Below, piece by piece: positions 34,179 to 42,369 of a DNA stretch of 64,000 nucleotides (positions are counted from its first letter, which is position 1; each line of letters opens with the position of its first letter). The stretch lies in NCBI GenBank assembly GCA_021151605.1, contig JAGKWZ010000002.1:15487-79486 (forward strand), read 5' to 3'. The stretch comes from Verrucomicrobiaceae bacterium (lineage in GTDB: Bacteria; Verrucomicrobiota; Verrucomicrobiia; Verrucomicrobiales; Verrucomicrobiaceae). A model generated the notes under the pieces. That model had not been told where the DNA came from. It did not search any database and worked only from the letters and a program-made list of their open reading frames with translations. A program made the position numbers and the translations under genes.

Positions 34179-34736
34179 ATGCATTCCAAAAACGAACCAA
34201 TGAAGTGCTTCCAAGTCGTTACATCTCCTGGTTTCAAGGTGATCAACCTGGCCGAAGGCTCGCTGTACGAAGATTTCTACGGTATCTCTGAACCTGGGAA
34301 GCCTCATAATCTTGGTGTTCCCAAAGTGATGTGGGTGGATCCCGATCATAGGAAAAAATGCATCAAGGGAAGTGCTTCCTGGTTTAGCGGGGGAGGAATC
34401 GTTTTGACCGTCCAAGCAGTGCGAGCTTTGAAGCCTGTCTTGATCGATTTGGAGCTTGTTCGCCTTGATGCAGCAGGGGAGCCACTCTTCTTCGTCAATC
34501 CTCCAAAACTTAAAGGCGTGGACGTAAACGCTTCGGAGTTTATTCCATGTCCAATTTCAGGAGAGCCACTTGATTTCACGAAGGTGGTGATGCGTTCTTC
34601 TTTCATCCCTGACTACACGATTTTCAAAATGCCAGGACGCCGCTCAAGCTCTGTTTTCGTCACATCAGCATTTGTGGATTGCTTCTCAAATAGCGGACTC
34701 GCAGGAATCGGATTTGAAGAGTTCTTCCTTTACTGA
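34179..34736 (+). CDS. Uncharacterised protein, possibly Imm11/DUF1629-like
   Basis: A 185-residue cytoplasmic protein with no signal peptide. The late segment 'SSSVFVTSAFVDCFSNSGL' and the close 'GIGFEEFFLY' resemble the 'vSe.f...l...gl.g..f..v' ending of Imm11/DUF1629 immunity-like proteins, but the match is by eye and weak. The upstream ORF extension runs through the terminator, so ATG 34179 (or 34200) is the start. Base composition is lower in G+C than the flanking genes, which hints at transfer. No toxin gene is next to it. Confidence 0.5.
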   Translation: MHSKNEPMKCFQVVTSPGFKVINLAEGSLYEDFYGISEPGKPHNLGVPKVMWVDPDHRKKCIKGSASWFSGGGIVLTVQAVRALKPVLIDLELVRLDAAGEPLFFVNPPKLKGVDVNASEFIPCPISGEPLDFTKVVMRSSFIPDYTIFKMPGRRSSSVFVTSAFVDCFSNSGLAGIGFEEFFLY

Positions 34737-34787
34737 CTGAATGATTTCCGACCGAGCTATTCGGCGCTGACCTCGGGAATACATGGT

Positions 34788-35786
34788 TCACCCCCCAATC
34801 GCGATCATCTTCCGGTTCGGCTGGTAGTTGTCGCGGAAGTCGTGCTCCTTCGGCTTTCTGGCGACGACGTTGTGGATGAGAGTGGCGAGTTCCTCGTCAC
34901 TGCATCCGGCGCGGAGGGCTTCGCGGAGGTCGAACTCGAGGTAGCTGCCGAGGCAGGGGCGGAGTTTGCCGTCGCTGGTGAGGCGGAGTTTGTTGCAGTT
35001 CTCGCAGAAGTGCAGGTTCGTCATCGCACCGATGAAGCCGATCTTCTGGCCGGTGGCCGGGATGGCGTAGTAGGTGGCGGGGCCGTTGGTTTTAAAGTCG
35101 GGCAGTGGCGTGAGAGGGCCGTAGTGCTGCTCCACCATCTGTTTCGCATGAGAGGTGGAGAGGAAGTTGGCCTCGCTCAGCACGTCCTGGGTGCTCACGG
35201 GCATGAGTTCAATGAAACGAAGCAGCGCGTCCTTGCTGCGGGCGTAGTCGATGAGTGGCACAAACTCGCGCTCGGTCTGATTTTTCATCAGCACGCAGTT
35301 CAGGCGGATGGAGCGGAATCCGGCGTCGATGGCGGCATCAATGCCATCGAGCACCTTGGGTAGGAGATCGCGGCTCGTGCTGCGCTGGTAGGCGGCGCGG
35401 TCGAGCGAGTCGAGCGAGACATTGGCGCTCTGCACGCCAGCTTTGACCAGACGTGCAGCGATGGTCTCTCCCTGCTCTTCTTTGCTCAAAAGCGTGCCGT
35501 TCGTGGAGATGCCGATCTGCTCGATGCCCGGAATGGCGGCGATCTGTGCGCAGAAATCAGCCACACCTGGACGCGTGAGCGGCTCGCCACCGGTGACGCG
35601 GACCTTTTTGATGCCTAGCCCGGCGCCGACACGCAGGACGCGCAGCATTTCCTCATAGCTAAGCACTTCTTCCTTCGGAAACCAGGCCTGCTCCTCCTCG
35701 GGCATGCAGTAGCGGCAGCGTTCGTTGCACCGGTCGGTGACTGACACTCGCAGGTAGGAGATCTGATGGCCGAAGGCGTCTTCCAC
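34788..35786 (-). CDS. moaA: GTP 3',8-cyclase (molybdenum cofactor synthesis)
   Basis: A 332-residue radical SAM enzyme that converts GTP to the precursor of cyclic pyranopterin. The N-terminal cluster motif is 'DRCNERCRYC' and the C-terminal cluster 'FCENCNKLRLTSDGKLRPCL'. 'VRVTGGEPLTRPGV' is the SAM-binding GGE segment. Start chosen as GTG 35786, because any longer start would overlap the upstream gene ending at 35815 and the resulting length is normal for MoaA. It may be coupled to the small monooxygenase-like gene before it. FdhD, another molybdoenzyme factor, is encoded 3 kb away. Confidence 0.95.
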   Translation of the reverse strand: MEDAFGHQISYLRVSVTDRCNERCRYCMPEEEQAWFPKEEVLSYEEMLRVLRVGAGLGIKKVRVTGGEPLTRPGVADFCAQIAAIPGIEQIGISTNGTLLSKEEQGETIAARLVKAGVQSANVSLDSLDRAAYQRSTSRDLLPKVLDGIDAAIDAGFRSIRLNCVLMKNQTEREFVPLIDYARSKDALLRFIELMPVSTQDVLSEANFLSTSHAKQMVEQHYGPLTPLPDFKTNGPATYYAIPATGQKIGFIGAMTNLHFCENCNKLRLTSDGKLRPCLGSYLEFDLREALRAGCSDEELATLIHNVVARKPKEHDFRDNYQPNRKMIAIGG

Positions 35787-35814
35787 GGTGGGGGGATGGG
35801 ATACGCAGTGCGGA

Positions 35815-36102
35815 TCAGTCGAGGACCGGACCTTTGACTGACCAGCGCTTGATGACAAAGCCGGTGGCGGCCTTTTCCTTCCAAAGGGCAAAATGCGGCG
35901 TCTTGGTGTGTGCTTCCAGCGCGGCTTCGTCCACATACTGTTCGCTGAGGGCGAAGAGATTCGGCTGCTCAAACTGGCGGTTCACCTCGAAGCGGGTGCA
36001 GCCCGGCTCCTTCACGGACTCGGCTGCATTGAAGGAGCTAACTTCGAGAAACTCATCGACACGGGCGGGGTCGATTTCGAGGATGACAATAACATTGATC
36101 AT
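35815..36102 (-). CDS. Antibiotic biosynthesis monooxygenase (ABM) domain protein
   Basis: A 95-residue single-domain ABM/YgiN-like protein: 'MINVIVILEIDPARVDEFLE', 'EPGCTRFEVNRQ', 'LFALSEQYVDEAALEAHTKT' and 'PHFALWKEK'. These dimeric ferredoxin-like proteins act on quinones or other small aromatic molecules or are heme oxygenases; the substrate is unknown. The start at 36102 begins the conserved first strand. It lies 28 bp upstream of moaA on the same strand. Confidence 0.85.
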   Translation of the reverse strand: MINVIVILEIDPARVDEFLEVSSFNAAESVKEPGCTRFEVNRQFEQPNLFALSEQYVDEAALEAHTKTPHFALWKEKAATGFVIKRWSVKGPVLD

Positions 36103-36186
36103 GGTGACGCCGACAGAGCCGATTTTGCGATAACATGCAACCTCACGCTGCCGTATCATTCCCCTCACTACCCCGACCTACCAGAC

Positions 36187-37284
36187 ATGAAGTCCATCCC
36201 AGCCCTGATCCTCCTCCTGTCTGCCGCCGCGCTGTCCGCGCAGGATGCGAAGCCTGCCGCACCCGCCCCGGCCAAACCCGCTGAAGTTCCGAAGCCCGCG
36301 GCTGCTCCCACTCCAGCCCCTACCGCTGCCAAGCCGGCTCCGGCGACGCCACCTACTGCCGCCCCAGCGAAGCCTGTGACGCCAGCTCCAGCCAAGCCCG
36401 CTGAGACTAAACCGGCCCCAGCGACCGCAGCGAAGCCTGCTCCAGCGCCTGCGAAGCCCGCCGCTCCAGCCACGGCGAAAACCGAACCCGCCAAACCTGC
36501 GACACCACCTCCACCGCCGAAGCCCTTCGCTGTCTTTAAGGACAAAGCCCTCGAAGCCGCCGTGCGGAAGCAGGTCTTCGCCAAGCGCGACAACCAGGAA
36601 GTCATCACCGCTGAGGATGTCGCCACTGTTTCCATCATTGAGGGCAAAGGCGCAGGCATCACCGATCTGACCGGCTTGGAAAAATGCGTCGCGCTGGCAT
36701 CACTGACCTTGCCAGACAACAAGCTCACCAGCCTCGCCGCCATCAAAGGCTTGGAGCGGCTCCAGTTCCTTGATGTGGCAAACAACCAAATCGCCGACAT
36801 CTCCCCACTGGCCAACTGCAAGGCGCTGCAATACGTCGAACTCACCAACAACAAAGTCACCGATGTCACCGCCCTCGGCGGCATCACCGCGCTGAACTCG
36901 CTCTACCTCGCCGGGAACCAGATCGCCGATGTCTCCGCGCTCTTCAAACTGCCCAAAGTCTGGACGCTCTACCTCGACGGAAACAAAATCACCAAGCTCG
37001 ACGGCATCGGCCAGTTGAAGTGGCTGTCCATGCTCTCGCTGAAGGGCAATCAAGTCGCCGATCTCGCCCCGCTGGAAGCTTTGACCGACCTTCAGTTCCT
37101 CTTCCTCGACAAGAACCCCGTCGCCGACATCGCCCCGCTGCATCGCGCCTGGAAAAAGGACAACGATGGCCCCCGCGAGTGGGCTCCTTATTGCCAGATC
37201 TACCTCACTGAATGCCCGCTGAACGATGCCTCCAAAGCACTCGTCGATGAGATGAAGAAGGCTGGCGCGCGCATCACTCCTTGA
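36187..37284 (+). CDS. Secreted leucine-rich-repeat protein with Pro/Ala/Lys spacer
   Basis: A 365-residue protein with a signal peptide (about 1-18), a low-complexity Pro-Ala-Lys spacer (about 20-115) and an internalin-like LRR domain. The repeats of about 22 residues follow 'L..L..L.L..N.I.DI..L', for example 'LQFLDVANNQIADISPL' and 'LNSLYLAGNQIADVSAL', with about seven visible. The spacer probably spans the cell wall or periplasm and places the LRR domain for protein binding. The start at 36187 sits at the signal peptide; a longer ORF upstream overlaps the divergent gene. A strong terminator follows. Confidence 0.88.
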   Translation: MKSIPALILLLSAAALSAQDAKPAAPAPAKPAEVPKPAAAPTPAPTAAKPAPATPPTAAPAKPVTPAPAKPAETKPAPATAAKPAPAPAKPAAPATAKTEPAKPATPPPPPKPFAVFKDKALEAAVRKQVFAKRDNQEVITAEDVATVSIIEGKGAGITDLTGLEKCVALASLTLPDNKLTSLAAIKGLERLQFLDVANNQIADISPLANCKALQYVELTNNKVTDVTALGGITALNSLYLAGNQIADVSALFKLPKVWTLYLDGNKITKLDGIGQLKWLSMLSLKGNQVADLAPLEALTDLQFLFLDKNPVADIAPLHRAWKKDNDGPREWAPYCQIYLTECPLNDASKALVDEMKKAGARITP

Positions 37285-37300
37285 GCAAGAAAACAGAAAT

Positions 37301-37332
37301 AGGCTGCCCGCGACTCTCGGGCAGCCTTTTTT
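37301..37332 (+). terminator. Rho-independent terminator after the LRR gene
   Basis: Perfect 10-bp stem AGGCTGCCCG (37301-37310) / CGGGCAGCCT (37318-37327), 7-nt loop, followed by a run of six T. Confidence 0.93.
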
Positions 37333-37492
37333 ATGCCCAGGCATGGCGATTCAAATGTGCCATAATTGGCAATTCGGAGGCTCTTTCCATGTTTCCATTT
37401 GAGTCTCTTTGGCGCAAATGGAGATGAGTGGCTTTGGGTGGATGATCCCATAAATCATTGATTGATAATCGTTTAATGATCCAGCTCACAAG

Positions 37493-37509
37493 CTGGCACC
37501 GAGTTTGCA
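37493..37509 (+). promoter_or_regulatory. Sigma-54 promoter of the hsp20 pair
   Basis: CTGGCACCGAGTTTGCA contains GG (37495-37496) and GC (37507-37508) separated by exactly 10 bp, and matches the -24/-12 consensus TGGCACG-N4-TTGCA with one mismatch. Transcription would start near 37520, about 40 nt before the first hsp20 ATG. A 6-bp palindrome (CCAGCT/AGCTGG, 37481-37496) overlaps the -24 element. A second pair, ATCATT/AATGAT (37454-37480), lies just upstream and could bind an activator. Confidence 0.8.
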
Positions 37510-37558
37510 ATAGGTGGAGAGGTCCTGAAAAGACAACCCAAACTCAAACTATCATCCC

Positions 37559-38002
37559 ATGAAACTCATCCGTTCTAATCCTGCTCTGAATCTTGGTCGT
37601 GCCGCGGACTTTGGTCCTTGGCTGCGTCACCCCTTTGCCGGTATTCCGGCGGTGGCTCAGCTCTTGGAGGACTTTTTCCCCGCAGCACCTGCTTCACCCG
37701 CCGCTGGCCGACTCGCCACGGACCTCCACGAAGACGCGGGCAACTTCTACGCCCGCTTTGAACTGCCTGGCGTGAAGAAAGACGCCGTGAAGGTCGAGCT
37801 CCGCGAAGGTGTTCTGACCGTCTCGGCCGAGCGCCGCGTCAAATCAGGCGAAAACGAGTCCGCCTACACCCTCAGCCGCTCGCTCAGCCTTCCTGAGACG
37901 GTCAATGCCGAGGGCATCAGCGCCAAGCTCGAAGACGGCCTGCTCACCGTGACCCTGCCGAAGCAGGAACAGCGCAAGCCCAAGCTCATCGCCATCAACT
38001 AA
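37559..38002 (+). CDS. Small heat-shock protein, Hsp20 family (first copy)
   Basis: A 147-residue alpha-crystallin-domain chaperone that would hold unfolding proteins. The domain spans about 50-145 with 'LHEDAGNFYARFELPGVKKD', 'VELREGVLTVSAERR' and 'ISAKLEDGLLTVTLPK'. The C-terminal I-x-I-like anchor is weak ('LIAI'). It is the first gene of a pair behind the sigma-54 promoter and ends 33 bp before the second copy. Confidence 0.95.
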   Translation: MKLIRSNPALNLGRAADFGPWLRHPFAGIPAVAQLLEDFFPAAPASPAAGRLATDLHEDAGNFYARFELPGVKKDAVKVELREGVLTVSAERRVKSGENESAYTLSRSLSLPETVNAEGISAKLEDGLLTVTLPKQEQRKPKLIAIN

Positions 38003-38035
38003 ACCTATTCACAAAACTCATCCCCTTATCCTCCT

Positions 38036-38431
38036 ATGAGTGCTACCTGCTGCACCCCAGCCCCCCAAACAAGCACACAGACCGCTCCAACTGCGGGCGT
38101 GACGGAAAGCCTGCAAAAACCACGCTTCAGCATCGAACGCCTGGACGACGCCTTCGTCATCCGCGTAGAGATGCCCGGCGTGCCGAAGTCCGGCGTGAAC
38201 ATCGAATACCACGAAGATGTTCTCAGCATCCGTGGTGAGCGCTCCGTGTCGGTGCCTGCCGACTGGAAACCGCTCCACCAGGAGATCTCCACGCTGAACT
38301 ACCAGCTCCGCCTGAACGTGAACACCCCCGTCGATGACGAGAAGCTCACCGCCAGCCTCGAAGACGGCGTGCTCACCCTCACGCTTCCTGTGAAAGCCAC
38401 GGCCCTACCACGCCAAATCGCGGTGAACTAA
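38036..38431 (+). CDS. Small heat-shock protein, Hsp20 family (second copy)
   Basis: A 131-residue Hsp20 protein with the same core ('DAFVIRVEMPGVPKSGVNIE', 'VLSIRGERS', 'LTASLEDGVLTLTLPVKA'). The N-terminus differs from the first copy: it is short and starts MSATCCTPAP with a vicinal cysteine pair, so redox sensitivity or metal binding is possible. The two probably form mixed oligomers. A bidirectional terminator follows. Confidence 0.94.
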   Translation: MSATCCTPAPQTSTQTAPTAGVTESLQKPRFSIERLDDAFVIRVEMPGVPKSGVNIEYHEDVLSIRGERSVSVPADWKPLHQEISTLNYQLRLNVNTPVDDEKLTASLEDGVLTLTLPVKATALPRQIAVN

Positions 38432-38451
38432 GCCACCCCAACCATGCTACG

Positions 38452-38485
38452 GCGGCGGGGAACCTCGTGTTCCCCGCCGCTTTTT
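38452..38485. terminator. Terminator between hsp20 pair and fdhD
   Basis: Perfect 11-bp stem GCGGCGGGGAA (38452-38462) / TTCCCCGCCGC (38470-38480), 7-nt loop, T5 tract for the plus strand. Lying between convergent genes, it may serve both. Confidence 0.92.
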
Positions 38486-39345
38486 CATGCCTTCACGCGA
38501 TCCGGGTGCGTGTACACATTCATCGTCTCCCCACGCAGGAAGCCGACGAGTGTCTGGCCGCTGTCATCGGCAAATTGCACCGCCAGACTGCTCGGAGCCG
38601 AGATGGCCGCCACGATGGGCACCCCGGCGGCCAGCGCCTTTTGCATGAGCTCAAAGGACACGCGTCCGCTGACGAGAAGGATGTGTCTTTGAAAAGGCAA
38701 CAACCGGCGCTGCAAAGCCCAGCCGAGCACCTTATCCAGCGCGTTGTGACGTCCCACATCCTCCCGCAGCACCAGCATCTCGCCGTGTTCATCAAAGATC
38801 GCGCTCGCATGAAGTCCGCCGGTCTGGGTAAAGGTCGCCTGCGAGGCGCGGAGCTTCGCGGGAAGGCTAGCGAGCAGGGCAGGGGAGACGCGGAAATCGT
38901 GCTCAGCGGCCGACTCAGCACCAATCACTGAGCATTGAGCACTTGCTTTGAGCACCGGGAACCGCTGAAACACACTCTCAATGCTCGTCTTCCCGCAGAT
39001 GCCGCAGCTCGAGGCGCTGAAGACATGGCGCGTGAGGCTGTCCCAATTCACCACGGCACTGCCGGCGAGCAGCACGTCCACCACATTGCCGTATTTGTTT
39101 CCCGTGCTCGGGCACTGGCTGATCTCCAGCACATCTCGGGCACGGGTGATCACGCCTTCGCTGACCAGAAATCCCGCGACGAGTTCCTCATCATGTCCCG
39201 GCGTGCGCATCACCACGGCCACGCTGCGGCCTTCCACGCGGATCTCCAGCGGCTCTTCGCGTGCGGTCACGTCTTCCGTCGTCACGGCTGAGCCCGGCAA
39301 AGTGATGCGCTGCACGGTCACGGGAAACGTCGCGTCATCACTCAT
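38485..39345 (-). CDS. fdhD: Formate dehydrogenase accessory sulfurtransferase
   Basis: A 286-residue FdhD protein, which moves sulfur from IscS-type desulfurase to the molybdenum cofactor for formate dehydrogenases. The two functional cysteines are in 'SSCGICGKTS' (Cys114, Cys117). Other family blocks are 'RTPGHDEELVAGFLVSEGV', 'TGGLHASAIFDEHGE', 'REDVGRHNALDKV' and 'LLVSGRVSFELMQKA'. It starts 20 bp after the holA stop. No formate dehydrogenase is in the window. Confidence 0.95.
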   Translation of the reverse strand: MSDDATFPVTVQRITLPGSAVTTEDVTAREEPLEIRVEGRSVAVVMRTPGHDEELVAGFLVSEGVITRARDVLEISQCPSTGNKYGNVVDVLLAGSAVVNWDSLTRHVFSASSCGICGKTSIESVFQRFPVLKASAQCSVIGAESAAEHDFRVSPALLASLPAKLRASQATFTQTGGLHASAIFDEHGEMLVLREDVGRHNALDKVLGWALQRRLLPFQRHILLVSGRVSFELMQKALAAGVPIVAAISAPSSLAVQFADDSGQTLVGFLRGETMNVYTHPDRVKA

Positions 39346-39365
39346 GAGTTGGGTTCAGAAAAGGA

Positions 39366-40502
39366 TCACGCCCTGCGTGTGCGCGGCGCCAGCAGGCCCA
39401 CGAGCAGACGCTCAAGAACAACCTTGGTATCGAGCTGCGTCGTCACCAGCTTCGAGTTTGCCGCGAGACAGGCGGCGAAGCCCTCGTGCAGCTCTTCGAG
39501 GGTGAATTTCCTCGCCTCGGCCACGGCGAGGAAGAGCGGATAGACATTGAAACCCGAGCCATCCTTCTTGCGCGGCAGATGCGCCGTGGCGTTCGTGGGC
39601 AGCGCATCCAGGCTGGAATTGAAGCTGTTGTAGCTCATCGTGTTCACCTTGTTCTTCGTGGTGAGTTCCTTCACGATCAGCAGGTTACGAACTTTGGGGA
39701 CGATGGCCGCCAGCAGGATGCCGATGGCGTTTTGGCCCTGATACATGAGCACGCCCAGCAGCTCCAGCGCACGCTGGAGATCGCGCGCACCAATGGCATT
39801 GCCGATCTCCCAGATCACGCCAGCACGGCTCATGGAGACCATGCCACGAACCGTGTTCAGGCCGCAGCGACGGCGCTCGCCTAGATAGAGGTCGATTTTC
39901 TCGATCTCATTTTCGAGCTGCCGAGTGTCGTCACCAGCCATCTGCACCAGTAGCTCGAGAGCGCCACTTTCAAACGTGAGCCCGAGTTCTCGCGCCTTCA
40001 CCATCGCCTGTGCCATCACCGCGTCCTCCCAGCCCGCGCGGCTGGTGTCCGGCTTGTCATAGACCTCCATGGTGGCGATCTTTGAGAGGCGTTTGAAGGA
40101 AGTGCGACGCTTGTCGATCGACGTCGTGCTCAGCACAAACTTGATGTCAGGTGGCAGGTCCGACTCCAGCACATCGAGGATGTTTTCAAAGCCCTGCACC
40201 GAGGCCTGAGCCTTGCCTGTCTGACTCTCGCCGAGGAAATTTGCCCCTTTCAGCCACACCACCTTGCCACCGCCGAAGAAAGGTAGGGTTTGCAGTGCCA
40301 TCACCACATTACTGCAAATCTGTCCTGCATGTTCAGCATTGTCCGCCTGACCCTCGATGATCTCATTGCCGAAATCGCCAGAGTCCGGAGGCGAGATGCG
40401 TTGGACGATCTTCATCGCTGCCTCCTTAACCCGCGCCTCGTCCGTGCCGATGACGGCATGGAACTGGCTGCTGCTGGAGGCGGATTTCTTGGGCGGAGGC
40501 AT
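39366..40502 (-). CDS. holA: DNA polymerase III delta subunit
   Basis: A 378-residue clamp-loader subunit. Recognisable parts are 'FHAVIGTDEARVKEAAMKI' at the start, 'TLPFFGGGKVVWLKGANFL', 'LELLVQMAGDDTRQLENEIE' and the C-terminal helical collar with 'LELLGVLMYQGQNAIGILLA'. It opens the beta clamp during loading. The N-terminus has a Pro/Lys/Ser tail before the fold. It lies upstream of fdhD on the same strand. Confidence 0.88.
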   Translation of the reverse strand: MPPPKKSASSSSQFHAVIGTDEARVKEAAMKIVQRISPPDSGDFGNEIIEGQADNAEHAGQICSNVVMALQTLPFFGGGKVVWLKGANFLGESQTGKAQASVQGFENILDVLESDLPPDIKFVLSTTSIDKRRTSFKRLSKIATMEVYDKPDTSRAGWEDAVMAQAMVKARELGLTFESGALELLVQMAGDDTRQLENEIEKIDLYLGERRRCGLNTVRGMVSMSRAGVIWEIGNAIGARDLQRALELLGVLMYQGQNAIGILLAAIVPKVRNLLIVKELTTKNKVNTMSYNSFNSSLDALPTNATAHLPRKKDGSGFNVYPLFLAVAEARKFTLEELHEGFAACLAANSKLVTTQLDTKVVLERLLVGLLAPRTRRA

Positions 40503-40637
40503 GGGCGGCCCGATGTGTGGACCAGAACCCCGCTGGCGGCAAGTCGCGGTGGCTTGCTCGGTGGAATCTCAGCTGCCGTGTGTTTGAGGCTGGATCGTTT
40601 TCTTCCGCTTTGGTAAAACCTAGGTCGCGTCACCGAA

Positions 40638-41615
40638 ATGAAAGCCCTCACCATCGCCCTCGCCGCCTCCTTACTCGCCAGCATCGTCGCGCTTGCGTGG
40701 GTGCTCGCCACGCCCCCGCCGCCAGATCCCCGAGTGGCCCGACTGGAGGCGGATTTAAAAGAAGCCCGCCAGACCATCTCACAGCTCCGGCGTGACCTCG
40801 CGAACCGCCCCGTCACAACGCCTCCAGCTCCGTCCCGTGTGAGCGGAGCCACGTCGCCAGACATCGCCGGGCTGCCAGCCGGAGGCCCCGGAACCCCGGC
40901 TGCGGCGAGTGGCACAGGCCCCGCTGGCTCCCTGCAGGACATGATGAAAAACCCCGCCATGCGTGATCTCATCATGCAGCAGCAGGCGGTGCAGATCGAG
41001 ACCAGCTATGCGCGCCTTTTTGAATACCTCCAGCTCAATGATCAGGAGAAAGCCCACTTCAAAAATCTCCTCGTCGAGCGTGGCAAACTGGAGACGGAGC
41101 TTGGTCTGAAAATGCTGGACCCAAACGTCACCCCGGAACAGCGGCAGAAGCTCATCGCCGAAGCCGAGAAGAACAAGGCGGCCTACGATCAGACCATCAA
41201 AGGCTTTCTGAACAACGACAGCGACTGGAGCACCTTCCAGCGCTGGGAAGGCACGAAACCCGAGCGAACCTCCTTTGAGTCCATGGGACGCAGTCTTTTC
41301 AATGCCAGCGGCGAGCCCCTCTCCACCCAGCAGGAGGACCAGCTTATCACCCTCATGGCGCAGGTCCGCCAGAGCCCCACGCCCGAGCAGGCCGCACTCT
41401 CGCGAATGATCCAGGACCCGAGCCAGCTGAACGACGCCAATTTCCAAAAGATGCTCGACTACCAGAAAACCACCAACCAACGAACCTTTCAGGAGGCTGC
41501 AGCCTTCCTGTCTCCGACTCAGCTGAAGTCACTGCAAACTTATCAGGATCAGCTCCTGGAAACCTTCAAGACGAGCTGGCAGATGAGTTCGATGTTCACA
41601 CAAGGAAAGAAGTGA
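40638..41615 (+). CDS. Membrane-anchored coiled-coil protein, unknown
   Basis: A 325-residue protein with one N-terminal membrane segment (about 4-24), a coiled coil (about 32-60, 'DLKEARQTISQLRRDLAN'), a Pro/Ala/Gly-rich linker to about 97 and a helical domain. Sequences such as 'LNDQEKAHFKNLLVERGKL', 'VTPEQRQKLIAEAEKNKAAY' and 'LSPTQLKSLQTYQDQLLE' resemble repeated 'L...Q...L' helices of verrucomicrobial proteins of unknown role. It is divergent from holA by 135 bp. Periplasmic location is likely. Confidence 0.72.
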   Translation: MKALTIALAASLLASIVALAWVLATPPPPDPRVARLEADLKEARQTISQLRRDLANRPVTTPPAPSRVSGATSPDIAGLPAGGPGTPAAASGTGPAGSLQDMMKNPAMRDLIMQQQAVQIETSYARLFEYLQLNDQEKAHFKNLLVERGKLETELGLKMLDPNVTPEQRQKLIAEAEKNKAAYDQTIKGFLNNDSDWSTFQRWEGTKPERTSFESMGRSLFNASGEPLSTQQEDQLITLMAQVRQSPTPEQAALSRMIQDPSQLNDANFQKMLDYQKTTNQRTFQEAAAFLSPTQLKSLQTYQDQLLETFKTSWQMSSMFTQGKK

Positions 41616-41678
41616 ACCACCAGACCTTGGAAAGCTATCAGCGCTGAGATTGAGAAATGCGAGATGGAGTAGGGTGAC

Positions 41679-41816
41679 GTGCCTAAATTGAAGTTGAGGT
41701 CGCTAGCATCAAATTTTGCATCGGCAACTACAGAGCGGAACGACGAAATCGTTGCTCGCCAGATAAAAGATCTTGGCATAGCTGAGAGGAAAGCTATTTT
41801 TCCCATCACTGGGTGA
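41679..41816 (+). CDS. Small ORF, uncertain
   Basis: A GTG-started frame of 45 codons in the 235-bp gap, encoding a charged peptide with 'RNDEIVARQIKDLGIAERKA'. G+C is clearly lower than in the genes on either side. It may be a short real gene or the leftover of a larger one; I cannot decide. Confidence 0.25.
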   Translation: MPKLKLRSLASNFASATTERNDEIVARQIKDLGIAERKAIFPITG

Positions 41817-41851
41817 ACACCGCCCTAGCAGGAAGCAGCCAAACACAAACC

Positions 41852-42250
41852 ATGAAAACAACCATTGCTCTATTGTCCTTAGTTGTCGCCACCTGCAGCT
41901 TTGCGGGTTCAGAAAACGCCCTCACCGCCTCCAGCGCGCCACCACCTGACTTGGTTCATGCTGGAGCAAAGCCCATCCGTTCCTTCTTGGGCGGTTACCC
42001 TGTGCTCACACGCAGCATCAGAAACGGTCATACCTCCATCGATCTGGACAGTATCAGATCCTACGGCAACCCAACGCCAGAGATCTTTCAGGGTCAAATT
42101 TACTGGTCGGTGCCTGTGACATACACCAGACGCACCCATTTGAACGGCTATCATGTCGTGGACGCCCGTGCCTTGGTGAAAGATGATCAAGTCATCCACT
42201 GGCTTTACAGTGCAAAAGATCCAACACGCTCCAGCGTGCCTGTGAACTAA
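41852..42250 (+). CDS. Small secreted protein, unknown
   Basis: A 132-residue protein with a signal peptide (about 1-18, 'LLSLVVATCSFAGS') and a beta-rich domain ('GQIYWSVPVTYTRRTHLNGY', 'RALVKDDQVIHWLYSAKDP'). No family is recognised. The start at 41852 begins the signal peptide. A strong terminator follows, so it is probably a single-gene unit. Confidence 0.7.
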   Translation: MKTTIALLSLVVATCSFAGSENALTASSAPPPDLVHAGAKPIRSFLGGYPVLTRSIRNGHTSIDLDSIRSYGNPTPEIFQGQIYWSVPVTYTRRTHLNGYHVVDARALVKDDQVIHWLYSAKDPTRSSVPVN

Positions 42251-42270
42251 ATCTCGAAAAGTTCATACAG

Positions 42271-42304
42271 AAAACCCCGCCATCGAAGGATGCCGGGGTT
42301 TTTC
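42271..42304 (+). terminator. Rho-independent terminator
   Basis: AAAACCCCG (42271-42279) / CGGGGTTTT (42294-42302), 14-nt loop, ending in five T. Confidence 0.85.
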
Positions 42305-42369
42305 TTTGGTTGCGTCTGATAGGGGTGAACCAGCCTGAGGTTGTAGCTAGTTGCAGGTTTCTTCTGAAC

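Noticed and set aside
35787..35972. Longer N-terminus for moaA (to 394 residues)
   Set aside because: The extension overlaps the ABM gene that ends at 35815, is Pro/Arg-rich without conservation, and normal MoaA length is reached from GTG 35786.
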